From Gordionus sp. m RMFG-2023 (lineage: Eukaryota > Nematomorpha > Gordioida > Chordodea > Parachordodidae), in assembly GCF_954871325.1 (NCBI RefSeq), contig NC_088777.1, forward strand, positions 9,897,366-9,961,365: 64,000 bases of DNA, given 5' to 3'. The notes beneath the pieces were generated by a model. It ran no database searches and was not told where the DNA came from. It worked only from the letters and a program-made list of their open reading frames with translations. Position 1 is the stretch's first letter; every line of letters starts with the position of its first letter. Made by a program: the position numbers and the translations under genes. This document shows positions 1 to 10,563 of the stretch, piece after piece.

Positions 1-349
1 TCGTGATAATGCATTATATTGCTTTGGCCATGACAAATGAAAATTATTAAAGTCTTTCTGTTTTCCCTATAATAAAGTTAGTTAATTTTTTGCCTACAAA
101 ATATTGATTTTTTTATAACATTGGGATGGCAAATAAAACTTAATCTAAATATGTGATTGGTTTATAAATATCAATTTTGTATTTTTTTGTTATTATAATG
201 ATATTAGAAATAAACAGTTGAAACCTCATTATAGCAAACTCACTTTATCTAGGCCATTTAACATGTTAAATGATGGCCAAAACCCTTAACATTCCACTCA
301 CTTAAATTATAGTGAAATTTTATTGTATAATGTATATATTTTATATTAC
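1..349. other. TTC1 intron sequence, no exon found
   Basis: AT-rich sequence downstream of the exon-3 donor of TTC1. I translated the minus strand looking for the second TPR and saw nothing convincing, so I treat it as intron continuing past the window edge. Confidence 0.5.
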
Positions 350-1468
350 TTTCTGCATATGGCAAGCTGCCCTGTTTGAATAGTAGATAGAAATTTGTCT
401 GTTGAAAGTAAGAGGGCATATTTTGATGGCATTGGTGTAATTATTTAATGCTTCAGCAATATTTTTATCTGAGTAATGTTTATTGCCTTCATTTTTCAAT
501 TCTTCTGCTTTGGCTTTTCTCTCCTTTATATAGTTGGAATAAAATATAAAATAAGTCTATAAAAACATTGATTTAATAATTTTTTGATACAAATTTCAAA
601 GATGCATTGGAACCATTATTAGCCAATATTTTCAATTTTAAGCTATATCAATATGATAATTAACTCTAAGGATTAAAAATATTGGCCCATATTGAGACAT
701 AAATTGATACAAAGAAATGAATCAACAAATTTCTAAACTGCTATTAAGTTTAATAAATTTCAGAATTAACTCTTTTACTAAGAATAAACAAAAAAAATTA
801 ATAATCACTATTATTAAAATATTTTTATCAACTTAAATTAATTATTACAACATATTTTGGAAAAATAGTGGTATTTGTTTCTTCCAATAAATAATACATT
901 TGGCATCAAATATGAGCCAATATCAGATTGGGTAACAAACATCTTGAATAAATATAGGAATCATCTTTTTAAATATTTTAAAAAAATCTGCAATGACATT
1001 TCTATTCTTAAAAAATAAATAACCAAGATACCAAAAAATCTACAAGAATAATATAGTTTTTTAGACACACATAGTTTTTATAATTTTATATGTTACTTCT
1101 TTTTAAAAACTTACAGCCAATTCTTCAGGGGACAATAAATTTTCTTCCTTCATTCTTTGTAGTATAATGTCTTCTTTATTTATGTTTCCCTCCTTATAAG
1201 TTATGTTATCAGTTTTACCATGATCCTTCTCACAATGATCAAATACGTTTCCTTCAATATTATCTTTTCGATCTGATTTGTCAATTGAACAAGAGGTACT
1301 TTTAGGCTTAATTGATGTGTCATTCTTGAATTGGTATAAATTATTTTCATCATTTTCAATGTCATTTGTAATATCGTAAAAATCTTGCATAAATAATATA
1401 TTTAATATAATAAATATACTATAAATACCATCTTCACTTTCGGATAATATAATATCATTGTTTTCCAT
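350..1468 (-). CDS. TTC1: TTC1, tetratricopeptide repeat protein 1 (5' exons; partial)
   Basis: Three exons on the minus strand: 1468-1429, 1383-1115 and 523-350, joined in frame. Intron 1 (1384-1428) is 45 bp and begins GTATTTATAG; intron 2 (524-1114) is 591 bp with a strong GTAAGT donor. The first ~100 residues are acidic and polar, as in the TTC1 N-terminus. Exon 3 encodes the first TPR: KNEGNKHYSDKN, then AIKICP, then YSNRAACHM, matching the family pattern (EGN.....Y..A...Y..AL..CP, then SNRAA). TTC1 is a small TPR adaptor linked to Hsp70/Hsp90 and G-protein partners. Exon 3 ends at a GTAATA donor. I found no further exon in 1-349, so the remaining TPRs should lie left of the window. The start is the first ATG of the open frame. 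Identity is fairly sure; annotation is partial. Confidence 0.85.
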
Positions 1469-1886
1469 TAAGGGCTTTTTCTTTAAAGATTTTTTTCTTC
1501 TTTTTTAATGAATGGATGCAAAAATAATGATTTATCGGATGCAAAAATTGTCATATTGTAAATTTTTAAATAAACAAAATAACGACAATAACTTTAAAGT
1601 GTATATATATATATTTGATCTTATTTATTGTGATAGCTTAATTATTAAAACAATATATATAATGACCAGGCTCATGAACAGGTTGCAAGATCAAAACTTG
1701 TAAATGTGGTAAATTTTATCAATATATTTTTCATAATTTCTAAGTAGACGTGTTATTATAATTATATCTCCGAAATAATTACTCAATTCACAAACATTAT
1801 TTTAAAATTGTCTATATATTTTACTTTCATAAGTAAAGTTGAAATTTTTGTGTTTAAGATTTAATTGAAATAAAACTCTTAAATTT
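1469..1886. other. Intergenic spacer upstream of TTC1
   Basis: About 420 bp between the TTC1 start codon and the end of the next minus-strand open frame. AT-rich, with TATA-like runs but no clear promoter motif. It presumably holds the TTC1 promoter. Confidence 0.4.
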
Positions 1887-2089
1887 TTATCTTTTTAATG
1901 GTAAACAAGGAAAATTTTGATTATAAAAATATATAATAATACGACGATTTTTATTAACATGATTCTTTATTATATTAATTGTGGAGTCAACAAAATTTTT
2001 AGCAACTACTATATTCGTATCTACTATCTTAAGATGCTTATTTAATGGATCAATGGTTGTTAAGGTTTCATAAATTGCATCAATGATAC
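1887..2089 (-). CDS. Unidentified terminal exon, adjacent to an LTR insertion
   Basis: A minus-strand open frame that ends at a TAA at 1887-1889. It contains segments such as ETLTTIDPLNKHLKIVD and VDSTINIIKNHVNKNRR, polar and amphipathic and more protein-like than the AT-rich spacer. It starts exactly at the edge of the LTR element (2090). The flank on the other side of that element (6651-6718) is open on the same strand in the same register, and its 5' edge has an AG acceptor-like site at 6719-6720. This suggests the element landed in an exon of a gene oriented like TTC1 and lying upstream of it. I do not recognise the protein. It could instead be chance open frame or the remains of another transposon. 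Confidence 0.35.
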
Positions 2090-2415
2090 TGTAAAAAAAG
2101 ACGAAATTACAAAAAATCAAAAAACAGAAATGTAAATGACAAACTAGAGAACTAAATAAAAAGACCTAGGCAATGATCTAAATATAGAAATAATTTATTC
2201 AAATCACTAAAATCACAAATATAATAAAATCTTCTTCTTTATTAGTAATTCAACAAAAAAAATTACAATTAATTTCAAAAAAAATATTAAATCATTTTCA
2301 TAAAAATTTAATAATGATGTAAAAAAAATCACTTTTTTTTAAAAACGATAAAAAAATATAACATTTAAAATGATTGACATTTTAACTATATTTAAAAAAA
2401 GTATCATTTATGACA
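2090..2415 (-). repeat. 3' LTR of the 2.1-6.7 kb element
   Basis: 326 bp, directly repeated at 6384-6650. The two copies share long identical blocks but differ in length and at scattered positions, so the insertion is not recent. Confidence 0.9.
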
Positions 2416-2821
2416 TGCCACCCCTTTATGGGCCAATGGCATGTACATAAAAAATATATAAATGCCTATTATTACTAATTTTCCGCTATGTAAAATTTCG
2501 CGATATATATATATATACAATCAGAATCCTCAGATGTGAATATCGCGGACTTTGTGGGAGTCATCACGGTAGCAGTAATTGATCCTCCCACAAATCCATG
2601 GCATCATCATGTTGTAAGACCGTCGAGGTTGTTGATGTTGACGGAGCGGGCTCATGAAGAGTGCTTATCGCCCTCTGGAGAATGTCCTCTGTCGGTGGGG
2701 TTGATGTGATACTAGATCGACTACTGAAATTCCTATTAATTCGCCTCTGTTGGCCGACAGAGCCTAATGAACGGGAGGAAACGACAATTGAACCTGCGTT
2801 GGTTCGTCCGGCCTTCGTCTA

Positions 2822-3076
2822 TTATTTCTGGCGGATCTGCCCGTAGAATTGGTATGTAGCTAGGGGTTGGCGAGAATCTCTACCCAAAACGTGACACTGG
2901 CTCCGGATATGCCCGTCGCTGTTACATTTGAAGCATCTTCGCTTCCTGGGCCCTCCGGATGTCATAGCATTTTCTTGAAATATAGGGGACTGGATGGTCA
3001 TCCCTGTATTTTTAGGTATGAGAGTCACTTGTAGGTAACAGGAGCCGAAATCTATCAACTGACTCTTGGTTTGCAT
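2822..3076 (-). pseudogene. 3' zinc-knuckle ORF of the broken LTR element
   Basis: An 84-residue open frame containing one CCHC knuckle (CFKCNSDGHIRSQC) placed between pol remnants and the 3' LTR. The 48-55 kb element has a zinc-knuckle ORF in the same place, so this looks like a normal part of the lineage rather than a displaced gag. Confidence 0.6.
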
Positions 3077-5346
3077 GTTGACGATATTTTGCGGTTGATG
3101 AATATTCTCAAGAAAATTGTATGCCGGTTAAGAAAATTGATTTATACACAAAAAGATAAGCTTATTCTATAAATATAAATTATTTTTTCTTCTTTTTTTT
3201 TTTAAATGTGAAGGTAAAAAAAAATTTTTAGGAAAAAAACTTAAATTAAAAATATAAAAAAACTTTTATGAATATAGATATGAAAAAATTTTCATATATA
3301 TAGTGTGTATTTGTATAAAAAAAACTTATTATAATATTATTTAAAAAAAACTTATGGTATAGTGCAAACTAGTTGAATCGCATATATGTTTATAAACTTT
3401 TCTTATTTCTCACATGTGCCTCAAATATCTCTATGTTATTATCACCAATATCCCTTGGGGTGAGCGTCAAGTAAAACAAAACACAACAAAAGTATTTGTA
3501 AAAAAAAATCTAACTCAATCAAGTGAATCCCCTAAGTCAGTATTATTCATTCCTAAATATTAATTACAAATTAGAGGCAACTTCCAATAAAAATAAGTTT
3601 GAGGGGAAAAATATACAACAGAAGGGCTGGAAGAAGAAAAATATATCTAACAAAAAATTTTTACCAAATGTTTAAGATTCGCAAAAAAATTAAATTTTTA
3701 TCAATGTGACTAATCAAACATAACACGACCAACAACAAAAAAAACTTTTCGACTAACACTGAGAACAAAAATTATTTTAATACCCTGAAAAAAAAACTTT
3801 CTATTTATTCAATAAAAAATAAAAACAAAACTTTTCTATTCATTAAAAAAAAATGACTTATTGTCCCTATCATCTGGCAGACAAAGAACATTCCTTAACG
3901 AACAAAAAGAAAAACCTTTCCAATATCATTAAAATGGTGAAAAACCTTTTAATGAACCCGTCTGAATTGAACTATAAATTGAATCGAAACTGACCATAAA
4001 AACTTGTGTACATTGAACAATGTTAAAAAAAATGATCCAATATACGGAACCCTCACCCGATATGAACCCTTAAAAAAAATCGATTATATCTTCTCATATT
4101 ATTTACCCCTCTTATTTATCCCAATTTTACATGATCGTGATGACGGATCACAGTAACCCCGGTTATTATCAAAATTTCATTTAATTTCGAACCCCGATTT
4201 AATACTACCCGACCTCTTTCCCATTTTTTTTTTCGATTGTCAAACAATCTGGTCCAAACTTTCTGGCCCACTAAAAACTTTACCCCTAATTTTACTTCCA
4301 CTTGATAATCATTAAGACATTCTAACTTGTCTTCGAAAATTATTTCATATTTCTTCATTAAAAGAGATATATTTTCACGCATTTTATATAATTCATGAAT
4401 ACCAATAACAACCATTGGGTTTTCATCAATGCTAATATTGTTTTCAACCAAATTCCGAGGAATTTACACACATATCAGAATTAAGGGTTGAATTATCTTG
4501 TTTTACGGTTAAATCAGTCCCTTCTATTTCATGAATATTTTTTCGAGCATTATTAGCAATATTTTTGTTGTTTTTAGTCTCATTTAGGGCCGAACCATTA
4601 TGTATGGCAAAAATATTCCAATAATTATTGAAAGGACCTAACTGAACAATTCAATCCCACCCCATGATGGTTTCCACATCTTTCTTTACTATCCATAAAT
4701 CTAGGAAAAATGTGGTTTCATGAAGAATTACTCCCAACTTAGTTTTTCCCAAAACTATTATTTCAGACCCATCAAATTGTCTGACACACATAGATTCTTT
4801 TTCAAGTTTACCCCCAGGCCAATACTTATAATAATTTCCACTAGACATTATGGAAATGCTAGCCCCTGTGTTGAACAACATGTTGATGTCCCTTGAATCA
4901 ACTCTTACAGTAACTCTTGGACAAGGACAAGGTTCGACTAATCTCTCAGTCATTAAAATCTCATATCTTTTAATTGACTGATCAAGATTAATTTCGTTTC
5001 CATTTGAACATTAATTCAACTCGGAATTTAGTGGTTCATTAACAATATTCATATATTTTTTTGCAATATAACTGGAATATTTTTCCCATCTGAAAGTATT
5101 ATCATTCCTTTCATCGGAATATTTAACATACTCTTAGGATATTTCTCCCATTTAAAATCATTAGAATCTTCATTATTTTTATTTTTATCATAAGGATAAA
5201 AAAAATTTCGGTTAAAACCACGGCTTTTACGAGAATCATATCTCATTTCAGCATGGTTATTTACTTTATTATTATTTCCACCTCCCGATCTCCTACTTAC
5301 TATTTACACCTGCAATCATATAGTCAATTTTTGGTACAATTTATGG

Positions 5347-6124
5347 CTACATGTCCCAGTTTGTTACATTTAAAGCACAAACGGGATATATCATCATTCG
5401 ATCGTAAAACCTCACATTTATTCGTGTTGGTACCAGAAATTTTCTAACATTAGAATTCTCTAATGTTAATTTCTTTAACGGAAAACCCTCATGAAAATTT
5501 TGTACTTTGACCACACAAGTCTCTACCTTGTGGCCCCTATACCCACAGCGGGTACATTTCTCTTCTAAGATTTTCTTATGACCAGAAAAACCATCTTTTT
5601 CAACGGAGATATTTTTCCCATTTGACCATGTCGGACCACATATTTGGCCTTTAATTCCTATTCGCAATAACCAATTTATTTATATCTTGCATAATCTTAA
5701 TCACTTCTTTTATTTCTTTCAATTCTTGGAGGATAACTACAGATCTCTCCACTATATCCAAACGATCATCGTTATTAAATTCCAAAGATTCTACCATTTC
5801 TGGTCTGCCGTTCTTGATTTCATTTAAAACCACATTTAAATTACTTTCCAAGACCGAAATTTTTTTCCAACAATTAGCCGACACCGGAGTGTTTATTTTC
5901 CAAATTCCATATACCTTGGTCGCAACCAGAGTACATTTTCCAAACAAAAATTTTATTATAATAGATAACCCATATATTGTGATCAATAATAAAATTGTCA
6001 CTAATGCATTATTTACATCAAATTTATCAACCATTTGATACAAATTTTGATAAGTAATACTAGGATATTCCGAAATTTTATTAAATAAGCTAGGCTCAAT
6101 ATCAAAATTAAACATAAAGCCCAT
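5347..6124 (-). pseudogene. gag-position ORFs of the broken LTR element (membrane segment, coiled coil, zinc knuckle)
   Basis: The first open frame (6124-5651) has a strong hydrophobic segment (ALVTILLLITIYGLSIIIKF) followed by a polar, probably coiled-coil region rich in E, K and I. An overlapping frame (5667-5347) has a CCHC knuckle (CTRCGYRGHKVETC). A membrane segment before zinc knuckles is also seen in the gag-position ORF of the younger element. No capsid domain is recognisable by eye. Confidence 0.6.
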
Positions 6125-6383
6125 CTCATTATATGGAAAATTTATATTACTTTAAATCGGTCGTGGTAAATAAATAATTTTAGAATATTTAAAAAAATAC
6201 GTTCTTTTTTCTTTCTTTTTTTAAAACTATTTTTTAAATTAATTAAATTTCTAAAAAATTTAAACAAAAATGTGATTGCGTTGTGTCCTGCGGAGAGATA
6301 CAAAATATAAAATAAAAATTTTGTTTTTACCTTATAATACCGAATAACCCTGGAATCAAGACTATCCTGGTCACGGCACCAAC

Positions 6384-6650
6384 TGTCAAAAAAAGACTAA
6401 ATTACAAAAAATCAAAAAACAGAAATGTCAATGACAAACTAGAGAACCAAATAGAAAGACCTAGGCAATGATCTAAATATAGAAATAATTTATTCAAATC
6501 ACTAAAATCACAAATATAATAAAATCTTCTTCTTATTAGTAATTCAACAAAAAAAATTACAATTAAATTTCAAAAAAAATATTAAATCATTTTCATAAAA
6601 ATTTAAGATTGACATTTTAACTATATTTAAAAAAAGTATCATTTATGACA
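6384..6650 (-). repeat. 5' LTR of the 2.1-6.7 kb element
   Basis: 267 bp partner of 2090-2415, followed on the plus strand by the GATAC target duplication (6651-6655). Confidence 0.9.
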
Positions 6651-6724
6651 GATACAACAAGAGATTAATAGATTAGATTTGCGCTGAATCATGAGTGGTA
6701 ATCTCCGAGTTACACGTTCTATTA

Positions 6725-6936
6725 TATATTGTTTAAAGAGTTCGATTGGGGTCAATTTAAAAAAAACGGCCCGAATTAAGATTATAGCCAAAATAACATT
6801 ATATAACAAAGGATTTTGCATATAGCTATGCTTGGACATCTATTTACAAAATCGTGATGCTTACATAATATTATTTTAGCTAAAATCTTAATCGGGCCGT
6901 TTAAATCGACCCAAATCGGGATTTTTAACAATACTA
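6725..6936. repeat. hAT-type MITE, GGCCCGATTAAG subfamily
   Basis: About 212 bp with long imperfect inverted repeats: the left arm holds GGGGTCAATTT..AACGGCCCG..TTAAGAT, and the right arm CTTAATCGGGCCGTTT..GACCC, ending TTTTTAACAATACTA. Related copies lie at 9843-10055, 18749-18955 and 60668-60888. The target duplication is no longer readable. It lies beside the open stretch ending at 6718. Confidence 0.7.
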
Positions 6937-7016
6937 AAATGTAAAATAATACTTCATCAATAACTTCAAAATTCATAAATTATACAAGATTTTGTCATCT
7001 GATTAGCCCACCTCAT

Positions 7017-7219
7017 CAGGAGCGTACACTCTTAGGGAGTTCAAAAAAATTTTTTTTAATTATTACAAAATTAATGACCTACTTTTTTTAGCTAACATTT
7101 CCAAAATGACCTTTGTTTTTAGGTATAAAACAATTTCAAAAATTTTCAGGAGTCTTTTCTAATTTTTCGGGGGTTCGAGTCTATACACCCCCCCCCCACC
7201 CCCCTTTGTAACGCCTCTG
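7017..7219. repeat. hAT-type MITE, CAG(A/G)(A/G)GCGT termini
   Basis: 203 bp. It begins CAGGAGCGTACACTC and ends GTAACGCCTCTG, giving imperfect terminal inverted repeats. The flanks CACCTCAT and CATCTCTT match at 6 of 8 positions, consistent with an eroded 8-bp hAT duplication. A C-rich tract sits near the right end. Confidence 0.6.
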
Positions 7220-7873
7220 CATCTCTTGTCTAAATGGGTCTTAAGAGTATGCCCTGTATTTGCAGGATACGTTAAAGGCCTAAAGAAATTATATATTTTT
7301 TGCTAAATTGAAAAGATTATAGAAATATTGTTATGCACCAATTATTTACATGATGTAACTTGTGATTGAAACAATGTATATAAAGTACCTTTTATTTATG
7401 TCTTGGATTAAAGTTTGTACTCCTCCATTCGACCAGACATAACATTTGAATATACATCTGGCTTATTTAATAGATGCATTAATCTTTAAATCATCATGTT
7501 GTTTTAAAATGCTTTCAGCTTTCTAAACCAATCATTCTTATTAAATACTCTTATATTTTTCCATAATAAATATATTAAAAAATTAAACGCAAATTTTCAC
7601 CTACTGCATCTTTTATCTTATCATCCCCTACAAAAATGTGTCATCTCACTTTTCTTATAATTTGTTGAGATAGATTCCAATACCATTTCTGCCATAATAT
7701 ATGTGACTTCATTTTGAATTTAAAGTGATGTGTATTTAGCATTTTTTAATATTAATTTTATTTAAATTTTTTATCATTTTGTTAGGTATATGAAAACATC
7801 GCAAAAAGGTCCTGAAAAATTAATTATATTTTCATCTAAATTGCCAGATTAGTGGAACCAATCGAATAAAAGG
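7220..7873. other. AT-rich spacer
   Basis: No gene or repeat recognised. A short minus-strand open stretch near 7400-7470 is not supported by splice sites. Confidence 0.4.
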
Positions 7874-8096
7874 CAGTGTTGTTAAACGGCTCGTTTTGAG
7901 CCGATTTTTTAAAACGGCTAACTCTATTTTTTAGGCAGAAAAATATTACCTAAGCCTCGAGATTTCGATAATATATGCCTAGACCTTTGTTCCTTCTACG
8001 AGCAATATCTTCAGACTTGAGTTATATTATTCTGAATAAAATAGTGAGTTAGCCGTTTTTAAAAATCGGCTAAAAACTAGCCGTTTAACAACACTA
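7874..8096. repeat. hAT-type MITE, AACGGCTC subfamily (~223 bp)
   Basis: Begins CAGTGTTGTTAAACGGCT and ends AGCCGTTTAACAACACTA, with long inverted arms of ~50 bp (GAGCCGATTTTTTAAAACGG and its partner). Flanks ATAAAAGG (7866-7873) and CTAAAAGG (8097-8104) match 7 of 8, an 8-bp duplication typical of hAT insertions. Other copies are at 15728-15950 and 32829-32989, with degenerate ones at 24506-24716 and 42005-42205. Confidence 0.8.
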
Positions 8097-9842
8097 CTAA
8101 AAGGGCTCTTTTGTATGTTGAGAAATTGTATCAAATTAAACAATTTCAAATAATATCGATTACGCTCAATTTCATTTAGATTTAATGGTAAGTAAAAATT
8201 TAATAACTAATTTTTTTTTAAAATTTAAAAGCCGGAAATAATTGTAGAGGCCATTTCTGGAGGTCAAAAATATATTCGGAGGTTTAGGGGCCGGAAAAAT
8301 CTTTTGATGGGGGCTATCTTCTTCAGTAACGACCTTGAAATTTAGATACAAAATTAAATGTTATATTTTCTAAAAATTTGAATTGAATAATAATAAAAAT
8401 AAATCATTAATTTATTACCAGTATAAATATATTTGCCAAGTGTCACTTACACTGGCATAGTTACGGATTTTCCTGTTTTTTTTTGTAAATATTTTAGCAG
8501 TATTTATGGAATATTTCTTAAGAATATATATTAATCAACAACATTTGAATTTTTTTAATGATAATTTATATATTACAAATTTATATATATACTCTTAAAA
8601 TTCATATTACAAATTCTTTCAGATCACTATTTATTTTATAGTGATTCATTATAGTAGCAATAGATTAATTTTAGCCAAACCGGATTTTTAGACTAAAAAT
8701 TTTTCAGCTTTGGAGATATGGGCATAGTTTCAAATTTATAATTGATAAATTTAAAGATTATTTAGGTATTAGTAATTGTCAATTTTTAAGTCACTAGTCT
8801 TAATAAAACAAGTTTCCTGTTCGAAAATAACCACAAAATTAAAAAATTTTATAAAAATCTCCCCCCCCCTCCCAAATAAATTCCTGACTACACACCTGCT
8901 CTGATATATTTCCCCCATGAAAGGTACTATTGAGCCGTATATAGATTGAAATATTTTTAAGATTCTCTTCTGTCAAAATATCTTGATAAAGGAGAATAAT
9001 TAAATTTCATGATTGAGACTATTTTATATACTAACCTTGGTGGTTAACCGTCAAATTGAAATATACAAAAATATCTCAAAATTGGAACAGTTAGCAGAAC
9101 AATTTACAAGTATAGTGATTTGATATCTTATATAATTTAAATAAAAAAAATTATTGCTTTTAGTACTTGAATATTTCCTATCTTGATACTAATTTTAGAC
9201 TATTAAAAGCTTTTTTCTTTATACCCTCTGCCAAACGAATTGAAGCACTTTAAAATGCATACTAATTAATCATTGCGATATTGACTTAAACTTCAGAAGT
9301 TGTGTCTTTGGAAGCTTGGCAAAGTTCATGCTGGCTGCGTTTTAATGAGATTTGGATTCATATTAAATATTAAAATACAATGAGATTTTAACACTTTACT
9401 TCTATATCTATTAAGCATAAAAGAACACTATAAAGATCCCAAAATCATAAGATCCAAAAAAAATATTCTGAATGAGAATAGACTGTAATTGATTTTTGAG
9501 CGATTCAATATTAAAACGTAGACTTCGGCTGACTATGATGATGATTACATAGAGGTCAATAGAAAGAAGGTAATACAAGAACTAAAATGGCAGTATGTAT
9601 CAATAGATATAAATAAACTTTTTGAATGAATATGATTTTCTGTAGAGCAAAATTGTTACACTTTTTAGCTCGGCATGTGGACTTTCGGAATCTCTAATGT
9701 AGAGGTCTCACAGATCAAGAAATTCCACTTTTCTATTTTTTTGGCCCGAGATCTTATTTTATGAATCGTCATAAATAAAAGCGAAGAATAAATGACCTAA
9801 CTCCCTAAAACCCATAATGATCCCCCCCCCCTCCTTACTTGT
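8097..9842. other. AT-rich spacer with transposon debris
   Basis: No gene seen. Short G/C-rich runs near 8230-8310, 8865-8880 and 9820-9835 look like worn ends of hAT-type repeats. Inverted termini could not be paired. Confidence 0.4.
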
Positions 9843-10055
9843 TAATAAGCCTGATTTGGGTCAATTTTTAAAAACGGCCAGATACTGATTTTAGCCAAAA
9901 TAATTTTATGCAAGCCTAGAAATTTGGCAAATAGGTGTCAAACCTTTCTGCCATCTATGAACAAAATCACCAGGTTTACATTATATTATTTAGGTTATAA
10001 TCTTAATCGGGCCGTTTTTTAATATCGACCCGAAACTGGCTTTTTAACAATATTT
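9843..10055. repeat. hAT-type MITE, GGCCCGATTAAG subfamily
   Basis: The left arm starts TTGTTAATAAGCCTGATTTGGG; the right arm holds CTTAATCGGGCCGTTTTTTA and ends GGCTTTTTAACAATA. The outer end is worn and no target duplication is visible. Confidence 0.65.
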
Positions 10056-10563
10056 CTTGTTCCTAATGTTGTTTTGCATTTCGAAACAAAATTATCTTAC
10101 CTGAAATTTTAAAATGAATCATTTATAAGATAATGAGCAAAGTATTATTTAATCATCACAATATAATGTAATGTATGTATATAAATATTAATAATATCAA
10201 TTAAAAAATAAATAAGAATATCACCGCGATTTATGATTTATATAATATTGCATTTGATTTTAGTATCTGATAAAAAAAACATCCCCCGAATAAATAAAAT
10301 TTAAAAATCATCTTAATCATTGATTCGGTATTAATTTTGGAACCCAACGTTTAAAAAAAAATAAAAATATAATTCATATAAAATATCATCATAATCCTTC
10401 ACATATATTATAAACGTTTTAAAAAAAATGCATTGTAATATTCATGGTTCCACTAAAAAAAATATTTCTTTATATAACAAAAATCTAAAGATTAGTATTT
10501 TTAAAAAAATAAATAAATAAAGGATTTTCTTTATAACAATTCTTGCAACATTATTTATTTTTT
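10056..10563. other. 3' flank of B4GALT7
   Basis: AT-rich sequence downstream of the B4GALT7 stop. It should include the 3' UTR and polyadenylation site of the minus-strand gene; AATAAATAATG follows the stop by a few bases. Nothing else is seen. Confidence 0.4.

Larger units (their letters stand above)
2090..6650 (-). mobile_element. Ty3/Gypsy-type LTR element, broken, non-autonomous
   Basis: Bounded by LTRs (2090-2415 and 6384-6650) that begin TGTCATAAATGATAC and end in TTTTTTTGACA/ACA on the element strand, with a 5-bp target duplication GATAC (2085-2089 and 6651-6655). A primer-binding site TGGTGCCGTGACC (6369-6381) lies two bases inside the 5' LTR, and a purine tract AAAGGGGTGGCA abuts the 3' LTR. 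Parts seen in element order are a membrane/coiled-coil ORF (6124-5651), a zinc-knuckle ORF (5667-5347), an aspartic-protease-like piece (4953-4651), a short piece with pol-linker and integrase-tail similarity (4451-4116) and a 3' zinc-knuckle ORF (3076-2822). The reverse transcriptase core is not present. It is a fossil with several breaks, older than the element at 48-55 kb, which it resembles in layout. Confidence 0.85.

Noticed and set aside
6782-6976. 64-codon minus-strand frame
   Set aside because: It lies almost wholly inside a MITE.
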